A stretch of DNA of 29,113 nt, taken from contig JASHRK010000015.1 in the NCBI GenBank assembly GCA_030037405.1, positions 1 through 29,113 on the forward strand. The letters run 5' to 3'. This document shows, piece by piece, positions 15,803 to 23,540 of this stretch (position 1 is the first letter of the stretch; each line of letters opens with the position of its first letter). This DNA is from Acidimicrobiales bacterium (GTDB lineage: Bacteria; Actinomycetota; Acidimicrobiia; Acidimicrobiales; Bog-793). The position numbers and the translations under genes are program-made. The notes beneath the pieces were generated by a model. The model did not search any database, was not told where the DNA came from, and saw only the letters and a list, made by a program, of their open reading frames with translations.

Positions 15803-15850
15803 TGCGAGCAAGATACCTGAGCGCTACAGCCTCGATGTACCGTGCGAGCC
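15803..15850. promoter_or_regulatory. Compact divergent promoter region (hydrolase / helicase)
   Basis: Minus strand: TATCTT (15815-15810), 7 nt, GTG of the hydrolase. Plus strand: TACCGT (15838-15843), 7 nt, ATG of the helicase (15851). Both are TANNNT boxes at leaderless spacing. Only 22 bp separate the outward-facing boxes, so their upstream elements must overlap. Confidence 0.45.
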
Positions 15851-17659
15851 ATGGACGGGCTCGGCGGTCCGAGAGACATCCTCGCCGGCTGCGACGCCGA
15901 GCAGGTGGAGGCGATCACGAGCGAGGCAACCCCACTGTGCATCCTCGCCTCCGCAGGATCGGGCAAGACCCGTGTCCTGACGCGGCGCATCGCCTGGCAG
16001 GTTCGCCAGGGCAGGGCGCTGGCGGGACATGTTCTCGCCCTCACCTTCACCCGCAAGGCGGCAGAGGAGATGCGCGCCCGCTTGGGCTCACTCGGCCTCC
16101 GAGGCCGCATGACGGCGGGAACCTTCCATGCCGTCGCTCTCTCGGAGCTGAGACGCCTGGCCGCCGAGCGCCGCCAAGCCCAACCGGTAGTGCTCGCCTC
16201 CAAGTCACGTCTCTTGCATACCGTGCTGGAGAGAGCACGGGGGCCCGCCCGCGCCTGGGCGGAGGGCCGGGCGCTCGCCAACCGGGGGGTAGGCGAGCTC
16301 GCCATCGAGATCGAGTGGGCCAAGTCTCGCCTCGTCGCGCCAGACGACTACGAGAAGGCGGCGGAGAGAACCGGTCGGCGTTGTCCCTGGGAGCCGTCCG
16401 AGGTCGCCTTCTCGTACAAGGCCTACGAGGTCGAGCGACGCCGGCGCGGCGTGCTCGACTTCGAAGACCTCCTTACCAAGTGCGCCGCGGAGCTCGCCTC
16501 CGACGAGTGCTTCGCGGCCTCGGCGGCGTGGCGCTTCCGCCACCTCTTCGTCGACGAGTACCAGGACGTGAACGCGGCCCAGCTTCGCCTCCTTCGTGCC
16601 TGGTGGGGAGCGGACAGCGACCTCTGCGTCGTAGGCGACCCCAACCAGGCGATCTACTCGTGGAACGGGGCCGATCCGGAAGCGATCTCTCGTTTCTCGG
16701 AGGATTTCGAGAACGCTACGGTGCTCGAGCTCCAGACCAACTATCGTTCCACCGCCGAGGTCGTCACTGTCGCATCCTCGCTCGTGCGCGCTCGCCGGCT
16801 GACGCCAGGGGGGCGCCGCGGCGAAGGGACGATCCCGAGCGTGACGGCGTACCCGACTGACCTCGACGAGGTGGCTGGAGTGGCGATGCTCGCCCGCCAA
16901 GCCCGCCGGCCCGACCGAAGCTGGTCGAAGATGGCGGTCCTCGCCCGCACGAACTCGCAGCTCGGTCTCTTCCAGAGGAGCTTCGAGGAGCGCGGCATCC
17001 CGGCAAGGATCGTCGGCCAGGAGAGCGCCGCCGCCGATGAGGAGGTGGTCGCCGAGTCGCTCGACGACGTCGGCGCAGGGGAGGGGTTGGACCCGGCGGA
17101 TGACTGGATGCCGGAGGATGCGGCTCCCCCTCAGGCGGCGCCAGGCGCGCCCGCCCCCGGCAAGGCGGCCCAACACGACGCCGTCGCCCTTCTCACCTTC
17201 CACCGGGCAAAGGGCCTCGAGTGGCCTGTCGTCTTCGTGACAGGACTGGAAGATGGGTTCGTCCCCATAGCCCATGCCCTCGACGACGTTGCCTGGGCGG
17301 AGGAGCGGCGCCTCCTGTACGTCGCCTGCACGCGAGCTGAGGAGGAGCTGCACTGCTCCTGGGCCACGGAGCGCTCCTTTGCAGGCGGACGGCCCGTCGC
17401 GAGGTCGCCATCGCCCTACCTTGCCTCGATCGAGGCTGCCCGCCGCCAGCTCTCCTCCCTCGCCCGCAGGTCGGAGGAGGGTACGAGGCAGGGCTTGGCG
17501 GAGAGCCGGCGCGCCCTGGCGGAGTCCGGAGAGCATCGCCGGCGCATCTCGTCCCAAGACCAGAGCCTGGACCTGTACGATTCATCTTGCAGCTCGCATC
17601 CAGCTGGGGCAGAAGGCATGGCGCGAGAGGGCGGGTCACCGCCAGGTAGCGTTGTCTGA
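15851..17659 (+). CDS. UvrD/PcrA-family (UvrD2-like) DNA helicase with reduced 2B region
   Basis: 602 aa superfamily 1A helicase. Motifs in order: Q-motif region LAGCDAEQVEAI, Walker A ASAGSGKTRVL (about 33-43), LTFTRKAAEEMRARL, AGTFHAVAL, a 1B-like region, FVDEYQDVNAAQ, VVGDPNQAIYSWNGADP, LQTNYRST, VLARTNSQL, TFHRAKGLEWPVVFVTGLEDGFVP and RLLYVACTRA. Normally about 150 or more residues of subdomain 2B lie between the VLARTNSQL and TFHRAKG motifs. Here only about 55 residues separate IPARIVG from LLTFHR, and they are acidic and Ala/Pro-rich. No HRDC domain follows. The nearest pattern is mycobacterial UvrD2, a repair helicase. Start: ATG 15851, with TACCGT 7 nt upstream. A 24-bp gap leads to the hendecad-repeat gene. 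Confidence 0.88.
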   Translation: MDGLGGPRDILAGCDAEQVEAITSEATPLCILASAGSGKTRVLTRRIAWQVRQGRALAGHVLALTFTRKAAEEMRARLGSLGLRGRMTAGTFHAVALSELRRLAAERRQAQPVVLASKSRLLHTVLERARGPARAWAEGRALANRGVGELAIEIEWAKSRLVAPDDYEKAAERTGRRCPWEPSEVAFSYKAYEVERRRRGVLDFEDLLTKCAAELASDECFAASAAWRFRHLFVDEYQDVNAAQLRLLRAWWGADSDLCVVGDPNQAIYSWNGADPEAISRFSEDFENATVLELQTNYRSTAEVVTVASSLVRARRLTPGGRRGEGTIPSVTAYPTDLDEVAGVAMLARQARRPDRSWSKMAVLARTNSQLGLFQRSFEERGIPARIVGQESAAADEEVVAESLDDVGAGEGLDPADDWMPEDAAPPQAAPGAPAPGKAAQHDAVALLTFHRAKGLEWPVVFVTGLEDGFVPIAHALDDVAWAEERRLLYVACTRAEEELHCSWATERSFAGGRPVARSPSPYLASIEAARRQLSSLARRSEEGTRQGLAESRRALAESGEHRRRISSQDQSLDLYDSSCSSHPAGAEGMAREGGSPPGSVV

Positions 17660-17683
17660 TACTCGATGCGGGAAGGGGACCGG

Positions 17684-18175
17684 ATGTCTGAGGATGCAGA
17701 CCGGCGAACGGCGGAGCGCGAGGCGCGTCATCAGTATCTCGGGATCATCGACGACGCCTGGGAGGTGTACCGGGAGGCGCTGGAACGTGCTTGGGAGCTC
17801 TACGAGCGAGGGCTCGACGAGCCGAGGTCGTCTTACGAGACGGCGCAGGCCGCCGCAGAGCAGGCGCACGGGACGGCGATAGACGGGGCCTGGGCCGAGT
17901 ACAAGCAGGCCGTCGCCAACGCCCCGACGACGATGCGAAGAGACATCGTCTCGCAGGCGCGTGCCGCCTACAACGAGGCGGCAGCCCAGGTCCGCAAGCA
18001 GTACAACGAGAGCATGGCCCTCGCGCGGGAGGGCTACCTGCGCTCGGTGAGCGATCTTCGTAGCAACTATCGCAACGCCGTCGACGGCGAGCTCGACGCA
18101 CATCGGGAATCCGTGCGGACGGCCTGGGTGAGCTACCTCGAGATGGTGGACGCGGAGGTCCTCGCCGAAGAGTAA
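17684..18175 (+). CDS. Uncharacterised all-helical protein made of 11-residue (hendecad) Tyr/Trp repeats
   Basis: 163 aa, family not recognised. The start is the ATG at 17684 (MSEDADRR) because GGGAAGGGG lies just upstream; an ATG at 17666 is possible. After a charged N-terminus, tyrosines fall at residues 18, 29, 40, 51, 73, then 96, 107, 118, 129 and 151, an 11-residue spacing. Histidine fills the slot at 62 and 140, and one extra residue near 84-95 shifts the phase. Tryptophan precedes tyrosine by three at 26/29, 37/40, 70/73 and 148/151. Ala/Ser fills the fourth position and Leu/Ile/Val the fifth. There is no signal peptide or membrane segment. It is probably a long, surface-binding or right-handed coiled-coil helix. 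It lies between the helicase and the Rrf2 gene on the same strand. Confidence 0.8.
   Translation: MSEDADRRTAEREARHQYLGIIDDAWEVYREALERAWELYERGLDEPRSSYETAQAAAEQAHGTAIDGAWAEYKQAVANAPTTMRRDIVSQARAAYNEAAAQVRKQYNESMALAREGYLRSVSDLRSNYRNAVDGELDAHRESVRTAWVSYLEMVDAEVLAEE
17735..18166 (+). repeat. Thirteen tandem 33-bp units encoding 11-residue repeats
   Basis: Units begin at residues 18, 29, 40, 51, 62, 73, 84 (12 residues long), 96, 107, 118, 129, 140 and 151 of the protein above. The consensus is Y-x-x-A/S-(hydrophobic)-x-x-A-(W/R)-x-x. The DNA units are well diverged, so the repeat is visible mainly in protein and is probably old and under selection. Confidence 0.75.
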
Positions 18176-18197
18176 GCCTTCTCGACGTCCGTGGTGA

Positions 18198-18209
18198 GAC
18201 AATGACGGG
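18198..18209 (+). promoter_or_regulatory. Candidate leaderless -10 box of the Rrf2-permease pair
   Basis: GACAAT (four of six match TATAAT) followed by 6 nt and the GTG start at 18210, the same arrangement as CACAAT before the galactokinase ATG. No ribosome site is present. Confidence 0.35.
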
Positions 18210-18665
18210 GTGCACATCTCGGCCAAGGTCGACTACGCCTGTCGCGCCCTCTGCGGCCTGGCTGCGAGCGCTGACGAGGCGCTTACGGCTGACGAGCTCG
18301 CTCGCGACCAGCAGGTGCCCGTCAGGTTCCTGCGGGCGATCCTGAACGAGCTGCGACGGGGCGGCATCGTCACGAGCCAGCGGGGAAACGAGGGCGGTTA
18401 CAAGCTCGGTCGCGACCCGTCGGAGATCCTCCTCGGCGAGGTCTTCCGCCGCCTCGAGGGACCCCTTGCGGAGGTGAGAAACGAGAGGCCCGAGCAGATC
18501 CGGTACGAGGGGTCCGCAGAGCATCTGCAAGACGTCTGGGTGGCGGTGCGAGCTGCCCTTCGCGGAGTTCTCGACGAGGTGAGCATCGCCCACGTCGTCT
18601 CGGGCAAGCTCCCCGGCGAGGTGGCTCAGCTCCTCGAGATGCCGGGGGCCTGGAAGGGGCGCTGA
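18210..18665 (+). CDS. Rrf2-family transcriptional regulator
   Basis: 151 aa. The N-terminal winged helix is typical of Rrf2: MHISAKVDYACRALCGLA, LTADELARDQQVPVRFLRAILNELRRGGIVTSQRGNEGGYKLGR with the helix-turn-helix and the GG wing, then EILLGEVFRRLEGPL. The C-terminal half has no cysteines, so the Fe-S cluster of IscR/NsrR/RsrR types is unlikely; this is more like the cluster-free CymR type that senses sulfur metabolism through a partner. The GTG start has no ribosome site. One base separates its stop from the permease ATG, so both genes are cotranscribed. It probably controls the permease and possibly the opposite-strand transsulfuration genes; that is inference. Confidence 0.87.
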   Translation: MHISAKVDYACRALCGLAASADEALTADELARDQQVPVRFLRAILNELRRGGIVTSQRGNEGGYKLGRDPSEILLGEVFRRLEGPLAEVRNERPEQIRYEGSAEHLQDVWVAVRAALRGVLDEVSIAHVVSGKLPGEVAQLLEMPGAWKGR

Positions 18666-18666
18666 C

Positions 18667-20247
18667 ATGGACGTCTCGACAGGCGAGCCGGGGGCGAGAA
18701 CAGCAGGAGGCGAGGTCGTCGCCGAGAAAGGCCTCAAGACCGGCGCCCTCGGCCTCATCTCCACCACGGTCATCGCGGTCGCATCGACGGCGCCCGCCTA
18801 TTCGCTTGCAGCGACCCTCGGTTTCGTCGTCATCTACGCCGGGACGCACTCGGCCATCATCGCCGTCCTGGCGTTCGTGCCGATGCTCTTCACCTCCATC
18901 GGCTACAGCGAGCTGAACCAGGCCGACCCCGACTGCGGCACCACCTTCACCTGGGCGACGCGGGCCTTCGGTCGCAAGGCCGGCCCGTGGTTCGGATGGC
19001 AGGGCGGCTGGGCGATCGTCGCCTCGGACGTGCTCGTCATGGCGAGCCTCGCCCAGGTGGCTGGCCAGTACGTCTTCCTCCTCGTCGGAGCGAACGACAT
19101 CGGTTCGCACCCGGCGAGCGGCTGGGTCCTCTTGGTCGGCGTCCTCTGGATCATCTCCATGACGGTGATCTGCTATGTAGGCATCGAGATCTCGGCCAAC
19201 TTCCAGAAGGCGCTCCTCGGCGTCGAGCTTCTGATGCTGACCGTCATGTCGATCGTCGCCTTCGTCAAGCTCGGGAGCGGCAGCGCGCCCATCGGCCACC
19301 TTGCCCTCAGCTGGTCCTGGTTGAACCCCTTCAGCATGTCCGTCTCCGACTTCGTCCAGGGTCTGCTCCTGATGGTGTTCATCTACTGGGGATGGGACAC
19401 GGCAGTGTCTGTGAACGAGGAGACGAAGGACTCCTCCATCACTCCGGGCAAGGCGGCCGTCATCGCCACCCTCATCCTGCTCGGCATCTACTTCATCGTC
19501 ATCCTGGCCGCCCAGTCCTACGCCGGGCTCGGGACGACGGGGATCGGGCTTCTCAACCCGAGCCACTCGAGCGACGTCCTCTCGGTCCTCGGCACCTCCG
19601 TCTTCGGGACCTCGGTGCTCGGCAAGGTGGGGAGCCATCTCCTCATACTGATGGTGCTCTCCTCGGCGGCGGCCTCGACACAGACGACCATCCTCCCGAC
19701 CGCGCGCACGACGCTCTCGATGTCGGTCTACGGCTCGATCCCGAAGTCGTTCGCGAAGATGCACAAGCGGTACCTCACCCCGACCGTGTCGACGGTCGTC
19801 ATGGGCCTCATCTCGATCGCCTTGTACGTGCCGATGAACTACCTCTCGAAGGGCCTCGTCATCGGTGACGCCGTCTCGGCCTGCGGCGTGTTCATCGCCC
19901 TCTACTACGGCATGACAGGCTTCGCATGCGTCTGGTACTACCGCCACACCTTGACAGAGAGCGCTCGCAACCTTTGGATGCGCGGGATCATCCCGGGGCT
20001 CGGCGGGATCATGCTGTGGGCAGCAATGATCTGGAGCCTCTATTACTACTGGAGCCCGGTGAACAGCTACACGAGCTTGAAGCTCCCCTTCGCGCCCCAC
20101 TGGCACGTAGGGGGCGTCTTCATCATCGACATCCTCGCCATCATCGTCGGCATCGTGCTCATGCTGGCACGGCGCGCCGTCTACCCGCCCTTCTTCCGGG
20201 GCGACACGCTCAACCTCCAGACGGCGACTCTCGTCCCGGACGACTGA
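18667..20247 (+). CDS. APC-superfamily amino acid permease
   Basis: 526 aa with about 12 hydrophobic segments. The first part (GLKTGALGLISTTVIAVASTAPAYSLAATLGFVV) is the unwound TM1 region of APC transporters; the motif GYSELNQADPDCGTTFTWATRAFG matches the TM2-TM3 area. It probably imports an amino acid by cation symport or exchange; the substrate cannot be read from sequence. The ATG has GGAAGGGG upstream and follows the Rrf2 stop by one base. Its last 12 codons overlap the end of the cystathionine gamma-lyase gene on the other strand by 38 bp. Proximity to transsulfuration genes hints at a sulfur amino acid or precursor, which is inference. Confidence 0.88.
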   Translation: MDVSTGEPGARTAGGEVVAEKGLKTGALGLISTTVIAVASTAPAYSLAATLGFVVIYAGTHSAIIAVLAFVPMLFTSIGYSELNQADPDCGTTFTWATRAFGRKAGPWFGWQGGWAIVASDVLVMASLAQVAGQYVFLLVGANDIGSHPASGWVLLVGVLWIISMTVICYVGIEISANFQKALLGVELLMLTVMSIVAFVKLGSGSAPIGHLALSWSWLNPFSMSVSDFVQGLLLMVFIYWGWDTAVSVNEETKDSSITPGKAAVIATLILLGIYFIVILAAQSYAGLGTTGIGLLNPSHSSDVLSVLGTSVFGTSVLGKVGSHLLILMVLSSAAASTQTTILPTARTTLSMSVYGSIPKSFAKMHKRYLTPTVSTVVMGLISIALYVPMNYLSKGLVIGDAVSACGVFIALYYGMTGFACVWYYRHTLTESARNLWMRGIIPGLGGIMLWAAMIWSLYYYWSPVNSYTSLKLPFAPHWHVGGVFIIDILAIIVGIVLMLARRAVYPPFFRGDTLNLQTATLVPDD

Positions 20248-21463
20248 GGGCGCCGGAGGCAGCTGCTGCCCCTGCCCCCGAGGGGCCGGCGAGCGCCCGC
20301 TCGAGATCGAGGATCAGGTCCTGGAGCGTCTCGAGCCCGACGGACAGCCGCACAAGGGCAGGATCGACGGCAAGCGGCGACCCGGCGACCGATTGGTGCG
20401 TCATCCTCGCGGGATGCTCGATGAGCGACTCGACAGCGCCAAGCGACTCGGCAAGCGTGAAGACCCTCGTCGAGGCGACCACCTTGAGGGCGGCGTCCTC
20501 GCCCTCGCGCAGGGTGAACGAGACCATGGCCCCGAAGGCGCCCATCTGGCGAGAGGCGAGCACGTGGCCGGGATGCGAGTCGAGGCCCGGGTAGTTGACG
20601 GAGGCGACCGCGTCGTGGCCGGCAAGGTACTCGGCGATGGCGGCGGCGCTCGCGCACTGGCGCTCCATCCGAACCGCCAGCGTCTTCACGCCCCGCAGCA
20701 ACATGTAGCAGTCGAAGGGGCTCGGGACGGCGCCGGTCGCGTTCTGCAAGAAGCCCACCCGCTCCGCGACGGCGTCGTTCGAGGTGGCCACGAATCCACC
20801 TACGACGTCGGAGTGCCCGCCTATGTACTTCGTGGTCGAGTGGACGACGACGTCCGCCCCGAGCTCGAGCGGGCGTTGCAGATAGGGGGTGGCGAAGGTG
20901 TTGTCGACGACCGAGACGGCGCCGTGGGCCCGCGCCATCTCTGACAGAGCCGCGACGTCGGCGATCCGGAGCATCGGATTGCTCGGGGTCTCCACCCAGA
21001 GCATCTTCGTCCGCGGCCCGAGAGCGTCACGGACACGCTCAGGGCGGGTGAGATCGGCGGGGGAGAAATCGATCCCGTAGTCGCTGTGAACCCGCGCCAC
21101 GAGCCGGTAGGTCCCTCCGTAGGCGTCGTCGGGAATGACGACGTGATCACCTGGCTTGAGCATGCGACAGACGGCGTCCTCTGCCGCCATGCCGCTCGCG
21201 AAGGCGAACCCATGGCTCGCCCCCTCGAGGGCGGCGATCGCCGTCTCGAGCGAGCGACGCGTCGGGTTGCCCGACCGGCTGTACTCGAAGCCTCTGTGTA
21301 CGCCGACCTCCTCCTGGGCGTAGGTGCTCGCGAGATGGATCGGGGGGACGACGGCCCCGGTCGCCGGGTCCGGCTCCTGGCCGGCATGAATGGCGCGGGT
21401 CTCGAACCCGAGCCCTTCGCCGCCGGCGCCGGGCCCGCCGCGCCCATCGCCCCCCTCTCTCAC
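20210..21463 (-). CDS. metB: Cystathionine gamma-synthase/gamma-lyase (PLP Cys/Met metabolism family)
   Basis: 417 aa from a GTG that overlaps the CBS stop by 4 bp (GTGA). Family features: GFETRAIHAGQEPDPATGAVVPPIHLASTYAQ, YSRSGNPTRRSLE, ETPSNPMLRIADV, VVDNTFATPYLQRPLELGADVVVHSTTKYIGGHSD with the PLP lysine at about K212, and SLGAVESLIEHPARMTHQ. Sequence alone does not separate gamma-synthase from gamma-lyase; coupling to a cystathionine beta-synthase favours the lyase reaction of reverse transsulfuration, giving cysteine. An N-terminal Gly-rich stretch (residues 2-17) and an Ala/Gly/Ser-rich tail of about 25 residues are extra. The 3' end runs 38 bp into the convergent permease gene. Confidence 0.9.
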   Translation of the reverse strand: MREGGDGRGGPGAGGEGLGFETRAIHAGQEPDPATGAVVPPIHLASTYAQEEVGVHRGFEYSRSGNPTRRSLETAIAALEGASHGFAFASGMAAEDAVCRMLKPGDHVVIPDDAYGGTYRLVARVHSDYGIDFSPADLTRPERVRDALGPRTKMLWVETPSNPMLRIADVAALSEMARAHGAVSVVDNTFATPYLQRPLELGADVVVHSTTKYIGGHSDVVGGFVATSNDAVAERVGFLQNATGAVPSPFDCYMLLRGVKTLAVRMERQCASAAAIAEYLAGHDAVASVNYPGLDSHPGHVLASRQMGAFGAMVSFTLREGEDAALKVVASTRVFTLAESLGAVESLIEHPARMTHQSVAGSPLAVDPALVRLSVGLETLQDLILDLERALAGPSGAGAAAASGALSRPGRESPSGG

Positions 21464-23139
21464 GTGAGCCCGACCTCGCTCTGACCAGAGGCGAGGAAGG
21501 CGAGGGCGTCGGTCCTCGTCACGACGCCGACAGGGTGGCCGTGGTCGATGACCACGACCGCCGGAGCATCCTCGAGCTTGTGCACCACTGTGTCGATGCC
21601 CTCTCCGCTCCCCACCGTCGGCAGCGCCGGGCTCATGACCTCGCCCACGAGACGGTCGAGGATCTCCGGCGCGCCGAAGGCGAGGTGCATGAGCTCCCGC
21701 TCGAGCACGGCGCCGACCACCTCGGCCTCCACGAGCGGCGGCTCGGCCTGCACGACGGCGAGCTGGCTCACCCCGAACTCGGCCATGATCGAGATGGCGT
21801 CTCGCACCGTCTCGCTCGGGTGCACGTGTATCAGCTCTGGCAGCGCCCTCCCCTTGCGCTCGAGGAGATCCCCGATCGTTCTTCCCTTCGCCCGCAAGAA
21901 ACCATGGTCTGCCATCCACTCGTCGCTGTACAGCTTCGAGATGTACCCGCGCCCCGAGTCGGGGACGAGCGTGACCACCACGTCGTCGGGACCGAGCTCC
22001 GGCTGCAGCTTGAGCGCCGCCCAGACGGCCGTTCCCGTCGAGCCCCCGACGAGGATCCCCTCCTCCACCGACACCCTCCGCGCCATGTTGAAGGAGTCGG
22101 CATCGCTCACCATGATGACGCGGTCCACCACGCTCGGGTCATATGTCGTCGGCCAGAAGTCCTCACCGATCCCCTCGACGAGATATGGGCGTCCCGAGCC
22201 GCCCGAGTAGACGGACCCCTCGGGGTCGGCCCCGATGATCTCGACCCCGGCGTTCTGCGACTTCAGGTACCGGCCGATGCCAGAGATCGTCCCGCCCGTG
22301 CCGATCCCCGCTACGAAGTGCGTCACGCGGCCCGCCGTCTGCTGCCAGATCTCCGGGCCGGTCGAGGCGGCGTGCGCCGCCGGGTTCTCGGGATTGTGGT
22401 ACTGGTCGGGGTGGAACGCTCCCGGGAGCTCATGTGCGAGGCGATCGGTCACCGAGTAGTACGAGTCGGGATGGTCGGGCGGCACGGCGCTCGGGCAGAC
22501 GATGACCTGGGCTCCGTATGCGCGAAGGAGGCCGATCTTCTCGGGCGCCATCTTGTCGGGCATGACGAAGATGCACTTGTAGCCACGGCGCGCCGCCACG
22601 ATGGCGAGGCCGACGCCGGTGTTGCCCGACGTGCCCTCGATGATGGTGCCCCCTGGCTTCAAGAGGCCGTCTCGCTCGGCGGTGTCGATCATGGCCACGG
22701 CCGGCCTGTCCTTCACACTGCCGCCGGGATTGAACAGCTCCAGCTTCGCGAGCAGGGGGCAGGGGAGGTCTCGACCGATCCGGTCGAGCCTCACGAGCGG
22801 GGTGTTGCCGACAAGCTCGAGAAGGGAGCCGACGACATCCATCGGTGCGCCGCGGTCAGTGAAAGGGAGCACCTCGATCCCGCTCAAGGGCTCTATTCCC
22901 CCGGCCTGCGCGACCGGGTCGTCCGTGAGGAGGCGCACCGGCAGGCCACCACGATGCAGTGCCGTGGCGACGGCTACGGCCGCATCGCCGATGACGGTGA
23001 CACGCCGCGGGATGCGGGCGCGCAGGTCCGTGAGGAAGGCCGGGGAGACATCCGGCCCGTCGAGGTGGACGACACGGTTGGCACGAGTGAGGAGGTGCTC
23101 AGGTGCCCTCGTACGGCCGGTGATGACAAGCACCTCCAC
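21460..23139 (-). CDS. cbs: Cystathionine beta-synthase with CBS-domain pair and an extra N-terminal domain
   Basis: 559 aa from the GTG at 23139 (AAGGGGCAGG upstream; GTG 23181 is possible). The catalytic part starts near residue 100 with MDVVGSLLELVGNTPLVRL, where the family normally begins. It contains NPGGSVKDRPA with the PLP lysine (about K143), EGTSGNTGVGLA, GIGTGGTISGIGRYL and GGSTGTA. The C-terminus carries a CBS-domain pair (about 430-550: HVHPSETVRDAISIMAEFGVSQLAVV and VVIDHGHPVGVVTRTDALAFL). It condenses serine and homocysteine to cystathionine. Residues 1-99 look like a small Rossmann-type domain (VTVIGDAAVAVATALHRGGLPVRLLTDDP), with codon use like the rest of the gene. That fusion is unusual; a mis-called start is the alternative. 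Confidence 0.88.
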   Translation of the reverse strand: MEVLVITGRTRAPEHLLTRANRVVHLDGPDVSPAFLTDLRARIPRRVTVIGDAAVAVATALHRGGLPVRLLTDDPVAQAGGIEPLSGIEVLPFTDRGAPMDVVGSLLELVGNTPLVRLDRIGRDLPCPLLAKLELFNPGGSVKDRPAVAMIDTAERDGLLKPGGTIIEGTSGNTGVGLAIVAARRGYKCIFVMPDKMAPEKIGLLRAYGAQVIVCPSAVPPDHPDSYYSVTDRLAHELPGAFHPDQYHNPENPAAHAASTGPEIWQQTAGRVTHFVAGIGTGGTISGIGRYLKSQNAGVEIIGADPEGSVYSGGSGRPYLVEGIGEDFWPTTYDPSVVDRVIMVSDADSFNMARRVSVEEGILVGGSTGTAVWAALKLQPELGPDDVVVTLVPDSGRGYISKLYSDEWMADHGFLRAKGRTIGDLLERKGRALPELIHVHPSETVRDAISIMAEFGVSQLAVVQAEPPLVEAEVVGAVLERELMHLAFGAPEILDRLVGEVMSPALPTVGSGEGIDTVVHKLEDAPAVVVIDHGHPVGVVTRTDALAFLASGQSEVGLT

Positions 23140-23299
23140 GCCACCATCCTGCCCCTTCGAGCGTGCCGTCCGCTCGCGCACCCGCCGCGAGAGCCGGCAT
23201 CTCGAGGCGGTCGCGTCAATCGGGCGAGCACGCGCTCATGAAGTACCGCGAAACGGCCGATAGTCCCTCATAGCTTCGGCTGCGAGAGGAGACAGGGGG

Positions 23300-23314
23300 T
23301 CGTTACTGTGACGA
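23300..23314. promoter_or_regulatory. 15-bp near-perfect palindrome, candidate operator
   Basis: TCGTTACTGTGACGA reads the same on both strands except one mismatched pair and the centre base. On the minus strand its edge overlaps a TATCGT box (23316-23311), about 165 bp upstream of the cbs start, so a dimeric regulator bound here could block a cbs promoter. The promoter call is tentative. Confidence 0.4.
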
Positions 23315-23540
23315 TATGGGGCGGAGCCATGAGCGAGATGATGGGTGCCTCCCTGCCGGCAGAGACCCGGCAGCCTGCGGGGAGAGCGATATCTCCACGG
23401 CCGCGCCGGGCGGAACGGCCCGAGCCGACAGGTCGGACCGGAAGGCCTGAAGGAGGCCAGCCGGGGCCTCGGCCGTCGTCGGCCCGGATGAGGAAGAAGA
23501 CAGAACCACTGATGCGCCGGGTCCGTCACCGGCAGATCTA

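Noticed and set aside
21464..21919. Upstream extension of the cystathionine gamma-lyase frame
   Set aside because: Out-of-frame reading of the CBS gene; the 4-bp GTGA overlap gives the expected N-terminus.
23303..23520. Minus-strand frame with a serine run in the same gap
   Set aside because: No plausible start, low-complexity sequence, and continuity with an antisense shadow of the transpeptidase gene.
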